Part shown: positions 32,582 to 39,760 of the stretch, piece after piece
How the letters are laid out: each line of letters starts with the position of its first letter
Position numbering within the stretch: the first letter of the stretch is position 1
DNA from: Scatosoma sp045124465
GTDB taxonomy: Bacteria; Bacillota; Clostridia; Christensenellales; Borkfalkiaceae
Reading direction: 5' to 3'
Length of the DNA: 50,433 nt
Assembly (NCBI GenBank): GCA_045124465.1
Contig: JBGVLV010000034.1
Location: 1 to 50,433, forward strand
Made by a program: the position numbers and the translations under genes
The notes under the pieces: model-generated
Seen by the model: the letters and a program-made list of their open reading frames with translations, nothing else
What the model was told of the DNA's origin: nothing
The model's database searches: none

Positions 32582-33973
32582 TTAAAGCTCAAACCAGTTT
32601 ACGTTGCAACGACCGTCTTTGGAAAGCGCGAGGAAGAGTTTTTCCAGTTCGTCCTCGCCCATTACCGTCGTTCTGCCGTCGGCATAGAGCGCGTCGATCT
32701 GCGTTTTCATCTCCTGCACGATCCAGTCCTGTTTGACGACGGCTTTCTCACTCGAAAGCTGATAATGTTTATTGATCCAGTACGCGATGCCCGCAAGTCC
32801 CGAAGTGTTGGAAACGGAAACTTCCGCAGGGCGTTTCAATATCTTTTCCGTGTCGAAAATATTATAAATCTCCGCGTCTTTCATCATACCGTCGGCGTGA
32901 ACGCCCGCGCGGGTGAGATTGAACGCGCTGCCTACGAACGGAGTCATAGGCGGAATATCGTATTCGAGTTCCTTCTTGAAATATTCCGCGATATCGGTGA
33001 TCGCCGTCGTATCCATACCGTCCAGCGTGCCGCGCAAAGACGCGTACTGCATCACCATCGCCTCGGTGGGAACGTTACCCGTTCTCTCGCCGATACCCAG
33101 GAGCGAACAGTTTACGCCGCTCGCACCGTACAGCCAAGCGCTCACCGCGTTTGCTACGCCCATATAGAAGTCGTTATGACCGTGCCATTCGAGCATTTCG
33201 GAGGTAACGTCCGAATAGTGATGCAGACCGTAAACGATACCGGGAACGCTCCGAGGAGGAGCCGCGCCCGCGAACGGTATGCCGTAGCCCATCGTATCGC
33301 ACATACGGATCTTGACGGGAATTTTCGCCTCTTTGGAAAGCTCGACGAGCGCGTTGACGAAAGGTACGACAAAGCCGTAGAAATCGGCGCGCGTCAGATC
33401 TTCGAGGTGGCAACGGGGCGAGATACCCGCCTCGAACGCCTGTTTGACGACGGACAGGTAGTGATCGTACGCCTGTTTTCTCGTCATATTCAGTTTCTTG
33501 AAAATATGGTAATCGGAACAGCTGACGAGGATACCCGTTTCCTTGATCCCGATATCGTGTACGAGCGCGAAATCCTCTTTCTTCGCGCGTATCCACGTGG
33601 TTATCTCGGGGAACTTATAGCCGAGCGCCATACATTGTTCCAAGGCGTCCCTGTCCTTTTTCGTGTACACGAAAAATTCGCTTTGACGGATAATGCCTTT
33701 CTCGCCGCCGAGCCGCGCCAAAAGCTTATAAATGTCCACGATCTGTTTCGCCGTGTACGGCGCGCGCGACTGCTGACCGTCGCGGAAGGTCGTGTCCGTG
33801 ATCCAAATGTCTTTGGGCATACTCATCGGCACGCGGCGGAAATTGAACGGGGTCTTGGGAATTTCCTCGTAAGGATAGATGTCGCGGAATAACTGCGCCT
33901 CCGCAACGTCTTGCAACTCGTACTTATATTGATCTTGTTCAAGCAAGTTGCTCATAGGATTCAATTCTATCAT
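32582..33973 (-). CDS. Re-type citrate synthase (homocitrate/isopropylmalate synthase family)
   Basis: A 463-residue HMGL-like lyase-fold enzyme joining acetyl-CoA and oxaloacetate. It is unrelated to the usual Si-citrate synthase. Strings such as DTTFRDGQQSRAPYT (about 60-74), the GIIRQSEFF segment (about 93-101), CDTMGYG (about 221-227) and the metal-binding histidines in EWHGHND (about 262-268) match the oxygen-sensitive Re-citrate synthase first described in Clostridium kluyveri. The family includes 2-isopropylmalate and homocitrate synthases, but aconitase and isocitrate dehydrogenase directly downstream support citrate. First gene of the operon, behind a perfect promoter. An in-frame ATG a few codons in (MSNLLEQ) is an alternative start. 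Confidence 0.9.
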   Translation of the reverse strand: MIELNPMSNLLEQDQYKYELQDVAEAQLFRDIYPYEEIPKTPFNFRRVPMSMPKDIWITDTTFRDGQQSRAPYTAKQIVDIYKLLARLGGEKGIIRQSEFFVYTKKDRDALEQCMALGYKFPEITTWIRAKKEDFALVHDIGIKETGILVSCSDYHIFKKLNMTRKQAYDHYLSVVKQAFEAGISPRCHLEDLTRADFYGFVVPFVNALVELSKEAKIPVKIRMCDTMGYGIPFAGAAPPRSVPGIVYGLHHYSDVTSEMLEWHGHNDFYMGVANAVSAWLYGASGVNCSLLGIGERTGNVPTEAMVMQYASLRGTLDGMDTTAITDIAEYFKKELEYDIPPMTPFVGSAFNLTRAGVHADGMMKDAEIYNIFDTEKILKRPAEVSVSNTSGLAGIAYWINKHYQLSSEKAVVKQDWIVQEMKTQIDALYADGRTTVMGEDELEKLFLALSKDGRCNVNWFEL

Positions 33974-34020
33974 ATTCTTTCTTCCTCGCTTTCTTTTTCT
34001 CTTTTAGTGCATTTCGTTTT

Positions 34021-34049
34021 TTCGATCGAACGCCGTTTAAATATTAAAC
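34021..34049. promoter_or_regulatory. Two palindromes just after the citrate synthase transcription start
   Basis: TTCGATCGAA (34021-34030) is a perfect palindrome, and GTTTAA-ATA-TTAAAC (34035-34049) is an inverted repeat next to the predicted start point. They are placed where a repressor would block the operon. The second has a loose likeness to Rex redox-regulator sites, but several positions differ. Confidence 0.4.
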
Positions 34050-34055
34050 AAATCG

Positions 34056-34084
34056 ATTATACCCGAAAAAATCTATTTTGTCAA
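34056..34084 (-). promoter_or_regulatory. Perfect consensus promoter of the citrate synthase operon
   Basis: On the minus strand, TTGACA (34079-34084), a 17-base spacer and TATAAT (34056-34061). All twelve consensus bases match, giving an mRNA leader of about 75 bases before the ATG at 33973. Confidence 0.92.
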
Positions 34085-34157
34085 GGATTTGAGCGGCGAA
34101 TTTCGTTTTCTTGACCGAGAAAGGGAAAATTTTTCCGTTTTTCCCGCAAAACGGCGG

Positions 34158-35318
34158 TTATTCCTCCGCGCTTTCCGAAGAAAACGCAAACTCCGCGAAC
34201 GTACCGTTTCCTTTGATCGTAACGCCCTCCGTCGTCATATCCTCCCGTTTCCAAACACACACGGCGTATATCCCGTCGCTTGAACTTCCGTTCGGGGTTT
34301 GCAGGGAAAGTTCGCAAGCAAAGAAACCGCCGTTTTCGAGCAAACGGACCAAACCCGCGTCGCTCCGTTCCAGATCCTCGCATTGTCCGCTCGCCGTATA
34401 CGTAATATCCGCTTTACAGCCCGACAAGCGCGCGCCGTCCGTCATCGTGCCGATCAACGCGCACCCGTATGCCTTTCTGCCGCCCATGGGCGTTTGCACG
34501 CCCTCGAACCGCACTTCGCCGAAGTCGAGGTCTTTCACCGTTCCGCCCGACAGTACGCCGATAAGACATTTCGCCGACCTGCCCGTAAACGTCAACCCCG
34601 AAAGCGCGTGACCGCCGCCGTCGAGCATACCGCCGAAAGAGGGTATCAGACCGCCCGTATCCCCGTCTACGGCATAATCTTCGGTATCGACGGAAGAAAG
34701 ATCGATATCCTGCGTAAGGATATATTTCCCATCGCCCGCGATCGACAAAAACTCCGCCGCCGTGGATATTTCCAGATACAGCTCGGCGTACAATTCGACG
34801 TCCGCCGTCAAAGGCTCGCTCGGGATCGTCCAAACGTAGCGCTCCCCTTTCGGCGTTTGATAGGCGGGAATATCCGTTTCGGACAGCGTTTCGCCCTCTT
34901 TCCGTTCGACCGTTCCCAACAACCCGCCGTCGGGCGTGTAAAAGCGGACCTCGTACGTATTTTCCTGCGGTTCGCTCGGCTCGTCGTCGGGTTCGGGCGT
35001 TTCTCCGTTCTCCTCGCCCTCGTCTTTCCCGTCGTCCCCGTTATCTTCGTCCTGCGCGGGCGGCGTTTCGACGGCGGGCGAATCTTCCGTAGTTTCCGTT
35101 TCTTCCGTATCTTCCGTAATTTCCCCGTCCGTCGCGTTCTCTCCGTCGTCCGTTTCGTCCGTTTTATCGTCCGTTTCTTCTTCGGTTTGGGGCGGGGTTT
35201 GTTCGGTCTGCGTTTGGCTCGCGGGCGTTTGCGGGGTTTCGGGAAAGACCTGCTTACAAGCGGTGAAAAGGAACGCGGCGCAAAGCGCGAAAAATATCGT
35301 TTTCATCAGCTTTTTCAT
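34158..35318 (-). CDS. Lipoprotein with acidic linker and beta-rich C-terminal domain
   Basis: A 386-residue predicted lipoprotein. The signal peptide MKKLMKTIFFALCAAFLFTAC ends in a lipobox with Cys21. Residues about 28-118 are a low-complexity linker of Thr, Glu, Asp and Pro. A short domain near 120-175 (YEVRFYTPDGGLLGTVERKEG) is a small beta-fold often found in Firmicute surface proteins. The remainder (about 180-386) has LSIAGDGKYILTQDID and repeated GLTF/GTVKDLDF strings typical of right-handed beta-helix (GLUG-like) surface repeats. It would sit outside the cell, tethered to the membrane. Function unknown. It lies 35 bases after the SDR gene and probably ends that operon. Confidence 0.83.
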   Translation of the reverse strand: MKKLMKTIFFALCAAFLFTACKQVFPETPQTPASQTQTEQTPPQTEEETDDKTDETDDGENATDGEITEDTEETETTEDSPAVETPPAQDEDNGDDGKDEGEENGETPEPDDEPSEPQENTYEVRFYTPDGGLLGTVERKEGETLSETDIPAYQTPKGERYVWTIPSEPLTADVELYAELYLEISTAAEFLSIAGDGKYILTQDIDLSSVDTEDYAVDGDTGGLIPSFGGMLDGGGHALSGLTFTGRSAKCLIGVLSGGTVKDLDFGEVRFEGVQTPMGGRKAYGCALIGTMTDGARLSGCKADITYTASGQCEDLERSDAGLVRLLENGGFFACELSLQTPNGSSSDGIYAVCVWKREDMTTEGVTIKGNGTFAEFAFSSESAEE

Positions 35319-35353
35319 AAGCGTTTCCCATTTCTCTTTCGTAGTTTATTTCG

Positions 35354-36169
35354 TCAGAACGCGTCTTTGGAGATTTTGCTCCAACGTTTGGCGATGAACC
35401 GCAATTTCAGCGGTAACGGCAACAACGCCGTCGATACGCGCATTACCTTATTCCAGAACCCCGGAACGGCTTTGCGTTTGTTTTTGCGTACCGCCTTCAA
35501 GGCGTATTCCGCTACCCATTCGGGCGGTTTCGCGGCGAGTCTGCCCCAAAGCCCTTGCCCTTGTATCTGCCGTTTGATGTCTTCGCGGGTGGGCATAGCG
35601 CCCGGCAACACCGCCGTCACCGCCGCGTTCGAATTTTTGAGTTCTTCGCGAAGGGCTATGGAAAAGGAAGTCAGCGCGCTCTTGGTCGCGCTGTATATCG
35701 CGAAATAAGGCATCGGATAGATACCCGAAACGCTGGAAACGTTGAGTATCTCCAACCGCTCCGCGCGGCGTTCTATCGCGAAACGGCTCATCGCCACCGC
35801 CGCCTCGAAATTCACGCGGCATTGAAAGGCGATCTTTTCCTGCGTGTATTCCGAAAACGCTTTCTGCACGTCCGCGCCCGCGACGTTGACGAGGAGAGAG
35901 ATCCGCGCGCCGCTTTCCGCGATACGCTCCGTCATCGCGTACCTGCTACCCGCGTCCGAAAGATCGGCGGCGAAACATTCCGCGGACAAAGACGGATAGT
36001 TTTCGAGTAGTTCGTTTTTTAAGGAACGCAGTTTCTCCTCGCTCCTGCCCGTGAGCAATAGTGCGTACCCGCGCTTTGCGAGCGCGAAACAAAACGCTCG
36101 GCCAAGCCCACCCGTCGCGCCCGTGACGAGCGCGTAAACGGCGGTATTTTTTTCTTCCGTTTTCGGCAT
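35354..36169 (-). CDS. Short-chain dehydrogenase/reductase
   Basis: A 271-residue classical SDR. It has the cofactor motif TGATGGLG (about 16-23), NVAG (about 94-97) and the catalytic Ser plus YSATK (about 160-164). The C-terminal part is basic and hydrophobic (VSTALLPLPLKLRF), as in the membrane-associated DltE/YqjQ-type subgroup. Substrate unknown. The start is the ATG at 36169 with GGAG seven bases upstream, two bases after the stop of the gene before; a TTG at 36181 is less likely. R-E-E-K after the second strand hints at NADP use. Confidence 0.88.
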   Translation of the reverse strand: MPKTEEKNTAVYALVTGATGGLGRAFCFALAKRGYALLLTGRSEEKLRSLKNELLENYPSLSAECFAADLSDAGSRYAMTERIAESGARISLLVNVAGADVQKAFSEYTQEKIAFQCRVNFEAAVAMSRFAIERRAERLEILNVSSVSGIYPMPYFAIYSATKSALTSFSIALREELKNSNAAVTAVLPGAMPTREDIKRQIQGQGLWGRLAAKPPEWVAEYALKAVRKNKRKAVPGFWNKVMRVSTALLPLPLKLRFIAKRWSKISKDAF

Positions 36170-36171
36170 AC

Positions 36172-37038
36172 TCAACTCCAAAGCTCGTCGAGATCGAACC
36201 CGAACGCCTGCACGACTTCTACCTGATCGGACAACGCGATGTCCTGCGGTTTGACGATCAGACCGCCGTTGGAGTCGAGGTCGAATCCGAATTTTTTATA
36301 CGCGTACCAGACCAAGTGCGCGCATTGCGAACGCGCGGGTGCGGTCACGCCTTCTTCGAACTTCTTCGTCAAGATACCCGTGGTCATTTGATAAGGTATG
36401 CCGATCAGATTTTCTTTCGCGTACGCCGCTACTTCCGTCCGTACCTCTTTATCCGCTTTCGGGCGGAGGATCAAAAAGTCCGCAAGGTCGGCGAACGTTC
36501 TCGCGCTGCTGAGCTTACTGTTCATACCCGGCGACAGGGATTCGACGATGATCGAGTTCTCCCCGTCCACCACGAGCGCGGCGTGACCGTACCGCCACCA
36601 CGACACGCGCGTGGTCGCCGATACGAGAATATCGCCGTCCCGCAAGTACGCCATCGTCGCGTATTCCTCTATCGTTTCGAGATAGGTGAACGGCGCGAAC
36701 GGCTCTATCGTCATCTCGTGTTCCTCGAAGAAAAAGGTCTGAATATCGAGTACGCGTTTGAGATCGTTCTTTTCCCGACAATCGTCGATACCGAGTTTGG
36801 TCAGACCCGTCTGTTTATACAAAGTTTGATAGTCCTCGTCCGTCAGCGTTTCCTTTTGCAAAATGGGCAGGATATCCTCTTTCGCGTAATCGGGCGACCA
36901 GTACTCCCAAAAACGTTCGGTGTAGACCACGCCGAGCTGCAATATTCCCAAAACGGAAGTAGCGAATACGCACAAACAAAGAAGGACCGTCAAAACGATC
37001 TCCCACCATTTTTTCTTTTTCCGTATCGTTTCGTTCAT
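36172..37038 (-). CDS. Membrane-anchored permuted papain-fold protein (YiiX/NlpC-P60-like)
   Basis: A 288-residue protein with one N-terminal membrane segment (about 12-34, after a basic KKKKWW stretch) and an outside domain. The fold is suggested by a permuted NlpC/P60 order: His in RYGHAALVVDG (about 150) comes before the nucleophile Cys in SQCAHLVWYAYKKFG (about 243). This is the arrangement of the YiiX/YaeF group of cysteine amidases or acyl hydrolases. It may act on peptidoglycan or lipids; no closer call is possible. It lies between yggS and the SDR gene. The ATG at 37038 has GGAGG upstream. Confidence 0.8.
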   Translation of the reverse strand: MNETIRKKKKWWEIVLTVLLCLCVFATSVLGILQLGVVYTERFWEYWSPDYAKEDILPILQKETLTDEDYQTLYKQTGLTKLGIDDCREKNDLKRVLDIQTFFFEEHEMTIEPFAPFTYLETIEEYATMAYLRDGDILVSATTRVSWWRYGHAALVVDGENSIIVESLSPGMNSKLSSARTFADLADFLILRPKADKEVRTEVAAYAKENLIGIPYQMTTGILTKKFEEGVTAPARSQCAHLVWYAYKKFGFDLDSNGGLIVKPQDIALSDQVEVVQAFGFDLDELWS

Positions 37039-37054
37039 ATCTTTATCCTCCCCG

Positions 37055-37741
37055 TCAGGCGTTCCCGCCGTAGTCGCGCGCGCCGAAGATCGTCGAGCCG
37101 ACCCGTATCATATTACTGCCTTCTTCCACGCACAGCCGAAAATCCCCGCTCATACCCATAGACAGATATTCGACCTTGGGCGAAACTTCGCGGAGCGTAT
37201 CGAACAAACCGCGCATTTTTCTTGCGAGCGTTCGGAGCAAATCCTCGTCCTCCGTATCGGGCAGCATCGCCATCACGCCTTTCACGCATATCCCGTCCGT
37301 TTCCGAAAGCCGTCTGAACGCGGCGAGCGCGTCCCCGTAGGCGTACCCGCCTTTGGAGCTTTCGTCGCCGATATTCACCTGCATAAGCACGTTCGAAAGG
37401 ACGCCGCGTTTCAAAGACAGCCGCGCGATCTCGTCCGCCAGCTCGTCCCGATCGCAGGAATGGAAAAGCTCCACCTTGCCCACGAGATACTTGACTTTAT
37501 TCGTCTGCAAATGCCCGATGAAATGACGGGGACAGGGGGACAGGAACTCGTTCTTGTCGCGAAATTCCTGCGCTTTGTTTTCCGCTACTGCGTCCACGCC
37601 TGCGGCGATCGCCGCGTTGATCGCCTCGACGGTCTGCATTTTCGTCGCCGCGACGAGCGTTACCCGTTCGCCGAATTTGTTGCCGTTTGCGAGCAATGCC
37701 CGTATCCGTCGTATATTTTCCGCTATTCTTTCCGTTTGCAT
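37055..37741 (-). CDS. yggS: Pyridoxal-phosphate homeostasis protein (YggS/YlmE family)
   Basis: A 228-residue single-domain PLP-binding protein of the alanine-racemase fold. It has the lysine that binds PLP in LVAATKMQ (K32), the FIGHLQTNK motif (about 77-85), the QVNIGDESSKGG string (about 120-131) and the C-terminal LSMGMSGDF and IRVGSTIFG motifs (about 193-219). Family members balance free PLP and affect amino acid pools; no enzyme activity is known. In many Firmicutes it lies near division genes, but here it heads an operon with a papain-fold protein and an SDR. A perfect promoter precedes it. Confidence 0.94.
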   Translation of the reverse strand: MQTERIAENIRRIRALLANGNKFGERVTLVAATKMQTVEAINAAIAAGVDAVAENKAQEFRDKNEFLSPCPRHFIGHLQTNKVKYLVGKVELFHSCDRDELADEIARLSLKRGVLSNVLMQVNIGDESSKGGYAYGDALAAFRRLSETDGICVKGVMAMLPDTEDEDLLRTLARKMRGLFDTLREVSPKVEYLSMGMSGDFRLCVEEGSNMIRVGSTIFGARDYGGNA

Positions 37742-37772
37742 ACCGTTCTCTCCCGACTGCGCTTTCTATGCA

Positions 37773-37801
37773 ATTATACTATTTCCCCGCGTTTTTGTCA
37801 A
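37773..37801 (-). promoter_or_regulatory. Perfect consensus promoter of the yggS operon
   Basis: On the minus strand, TTGACA (37796-37801), a 17-base spacer and TATAAT (37773-37778), about 30 bases before the yggS ATG. Confidence 0.92.
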
Positions 37802-37871
37802 TCCTACGCGCCGCAAAACGGAAAATAATCGGAAAACTTCACGATTTAAGACAAAAATCCCGTTCATTCGC

Positions 37872-37900
37872 TTGCTTTTTCCCGCGTTTGGGTTTATAAT
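37872..37900 (+). promoter_or_regulatory. Promoter of the LysR-family gene
   Basis: On the plus strand, TTGCTT (37872-37877), a 17-base spacer and TATAAT (37895-37900), about 42 bases before the ATG at 37943. The -35 is imperfect. Confidence 0.68.
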
Positions 37901-37942
37901 TAAGTTAATAGATTATATCGATAAGGACGATCAGTTTTTTCT

Positions 37943-38821
37943 ATGAATACCGAAGAACTCAAAACATTCATATTTTTATCGAAAGTGAAAAACTTCACCC
38001 TTGCGGCGGAACAGTTGTTCATCGCGCAATCCACCGTCACCAACCGTATCAGCGAGTTGGAAAAGGAAGTGGGCAAACGCCTGTTCTCCCGCGGTTCGAA
38101 AACGGTGACGCTCACCGAGGCGGGCGAGATATTTTTACGGTACGCCGAGCGTATTTTAGAGCTGCAAGACACCTCGATCGAGGAGATGAACGCACTCTCC
38201 TCGCACAGCCGTAAATTCTCTATCGGCGCGATCAACGCCACCTACGAAATTTACGTAAAACCTTTGGTGGACAAGTGTTTAAAGGACAATTCCCTCACTT
38301 CCATCAAGGTTATGCTCGGACACTCGCTCGATCTCATTCAGCAGTTACAAGACAATATGCTGGATATGGTGTTCTCCGCCGTACCTCTCAAACGGCAGGG
38401 CTATGCCTGCGACGTGTATGACGTCGATCGCGTAGCGCTCGTCTGCGGTGCGGGAAAGAACGAATACAAAAACGGCGTAACGAAAGCGCAGCTTGCCAAA
38501 CTGCCCTATCTTATGTGCGACCTTACCCTCAGCGAGGCGGGCGTGTTCATTCGCAACTTATTCCCGAAAAACCACGTGTTCCGTTTGGACGTAGACAACA
38601 CCTCCAAGCTGTTGCCCTACCTCGAAAACGGGCTTGGTTACGCGTTCCTGCCCTATAAGCTCGTGAGAGAAAAGCTCGAAACGGGCGCGCTCGAAGAAGT
38701 GGCTCTCAAAGATTTCACCGCGCCGAAGGTGACGACCTATCTTATCTATCGCCAAGGCTACGACGTCAAACGGTTTCTCGAAAACAAATTCGATCCTATC
38801 CCCGACGTCGAAAGCGTATAG
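37943..38821 (+). CDS. LysR-family transcriptional regulator
   Basis: A 292-residue LysR regulator with the N-terminal winged helix (about 1-62: FTLAAEQLFIAQSTVTNRI in two parts, then LEKEVGKRLFSRG) and a two-lobed effector domain (about 92-285). The effector domain is of the CysB/CynR type, with the target small molecule unknown. It lies divergent from the yggS operon, 200 bases away, and has no obvious partner operon on its own side. Its AAGGA site is 15 bases from the ATG, an unusually long distance; no better in-frame start exists because a stop codon lies just upstream. A strong terminator follows. Confidence 0.92.
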   Translation: MNTEELKTFIFLSKVKNFTLAAEQLFIAQSTVTNRISELEKEVGKRLFSRGSKTVTLTEAGEIFLRYAERILELQDTSIEEMNALSSHSRKFSIGAINATYEIYVKPLVDKCLKDNSLTSIKVMLGHSLDLIQQLQDNMLDMVFSAVPLKRQGYACDVYDVDRVALVCGAGKNEYKNGVTKAQLAKLPYLMCDLTLSEAGVFIRNLFPKNHVFRLDVDNTSKLLPYLENGLGYAFLPYKLVREKLETGALEEVALKDFTAPKVTTYLIYRQGYDVKRFLENKFDPIPDVESV

Positions 38822-38838
38822 CCCCTTTACATACGTTT

Positions 38839-38866
38839 CGCCCCGCGTTTCCGCGGGGCGATCTTT
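38839..38866 (+). terminator. Terminator of the LysR-family gene
   Basis: A perfect nine-base stem CGCCCCGCG / CGCGGGGCG with a TTTC loop, followed by ATCTTTTTT. It ends two bases before the stop of the convergent pseudouridine synthase gene. Confidence 0.92.
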
Positions 38867-38867
38867 T

Positions 38868-39692
38868 TTATAATTCCGTTTCAAATTTCGAAACGAACGT
38901 TTTTCCGTTCAGATAGGAAAGTTCGCCGTCCGATCGAAAAGAGAGGTATTTCGCGACGAGGCATTGTCTTGTCGCGTTCCGTTCTTTATTCCGCGCGCCG
39001 TCGCCGTATTTCATATCCCCGACCACCGCGTGACCGATATGCGCAAAATGCGCGCGTATCTGGTGGGTCTTGCCCGTATGCAGAGTGATCTCCGCTTTCG
39101 TTACGCCGTCCTTTTCGCCAAGTACCGTATATTCGGTGACGATACGTTCCGCGCCTTTTTTCGGTTCGTCGTAGATCCGCACCAGCGCGCGCTGTTCGTC
39201 CTTTTTCAGATACGCCGTCATCGTCTGCGACTTGGTTTCAAAACTGCCAAAGCAGAGCGCGTGATAGGTCTTTTTTACGTTCTTATCCTTGAACGCCCGC
39301 AAAAGCTCGCTTTCGGCAGTCGCGTTCCGCGCGAATACCATAAGACCTTGCGTGTTTCTGTCCAGTCTATGGATAAACCGACAATCCGCCCCGTAACTTC
39401 TTACGAGCGCGGCGAACACCGCCTCGGAGTTGACCCCGCTTTCCTTATCGACGACGAGGATATTCCCGTCCTCGTAAACGATATGAAAGGCGGGTTTTTC
39501 TTCCTGTTTTTTCGTGAGGTAGTAACAGACCACGTCGCCCGCTTTGAGCGCGACGTCCGTTCCCGTCTTTTTGCCGTTGACCTTGACGTCTTTGTTTTTC
39601 AAGAGCGCGCGGAAGAAAAACGAGGCTTGGGCGTAGGCGTTGTCGGTAAATTCTTTGAGCGTTTGGTCTTTGTCGGATATGAGTTCGAGCAA
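38868..39692 (-). CDS. RluA-family RNA pseudouridine synthase
   Basis: A 274-residue pseudouridine synthase with an S4 RNA-binding domain at the N-terminus (about 1-60: FFFRALLKNKDVKVNGKK) and the RluA catalytic domain. The catalytic aspartate is in RFIHRLDRNTQG (about 101-112), and LHTGKTHQIRAHFAHIGHAVVGD is seen in two parts near 205-227. It would modify rRNA or tRNA uridines; the exact site is unknown. The start is a TTG at 39692 with GGGAGGT seven bases upstream. The window has a second RluA-type gene at 42261. Confidence 0.9.
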   Translation of the reverse strand: MLELISDKDQTLKEFTDNAYAQASFFFRALLKNKDVKVNGKKTGTDVALKAGDVVCYYLTKKQEEKPAFHIVYEDGNILVVDKESGVNSEAVFAALVRSYGADCRFIHRLDRNTQGLMVFARNATAESELLRAFKDKNVKKTYHALCFGSFETKSQTMTAYLKKDEQRALVRIYDEPKKGAERIVTEYTVLGEKDGVTKAEITLHTGKTHQIRAHFAHIGHAVVGDMKYGDGARNKERNATRQCLVAKYLSFRSDGELSYLNGKTFVSKFETEL

Positions 39693-39717
39693 GTCGCGTA
39701 CCTCCCTGTTTTGAAAA

Positions 39718-39740
39718 ACCGCCGCTATGCAAGCGACGGT
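39718..39740 (-). terminator. Terminator of the large surface-protein gene
   Basis: A nine-base stem, ACCGTCGCT / AGCGGCGGT on the minus strand with one U-G pair, followed by TTTTTC. It lies 20 bases after the surface-protein stop at 39761. Confidence 0.8.
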
Positions 39741-39760
39741 TTTTTTACGTTCCGTTTGAA

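Noticed and set aside
34085..34157. Terminator for the lipoprotein gene (GGGAAAA / TTTTCCC near 34115-34140)
   Set aside because: The stem is short with a wide loop and an interrupted T-run, so I did not list it as a terminator.
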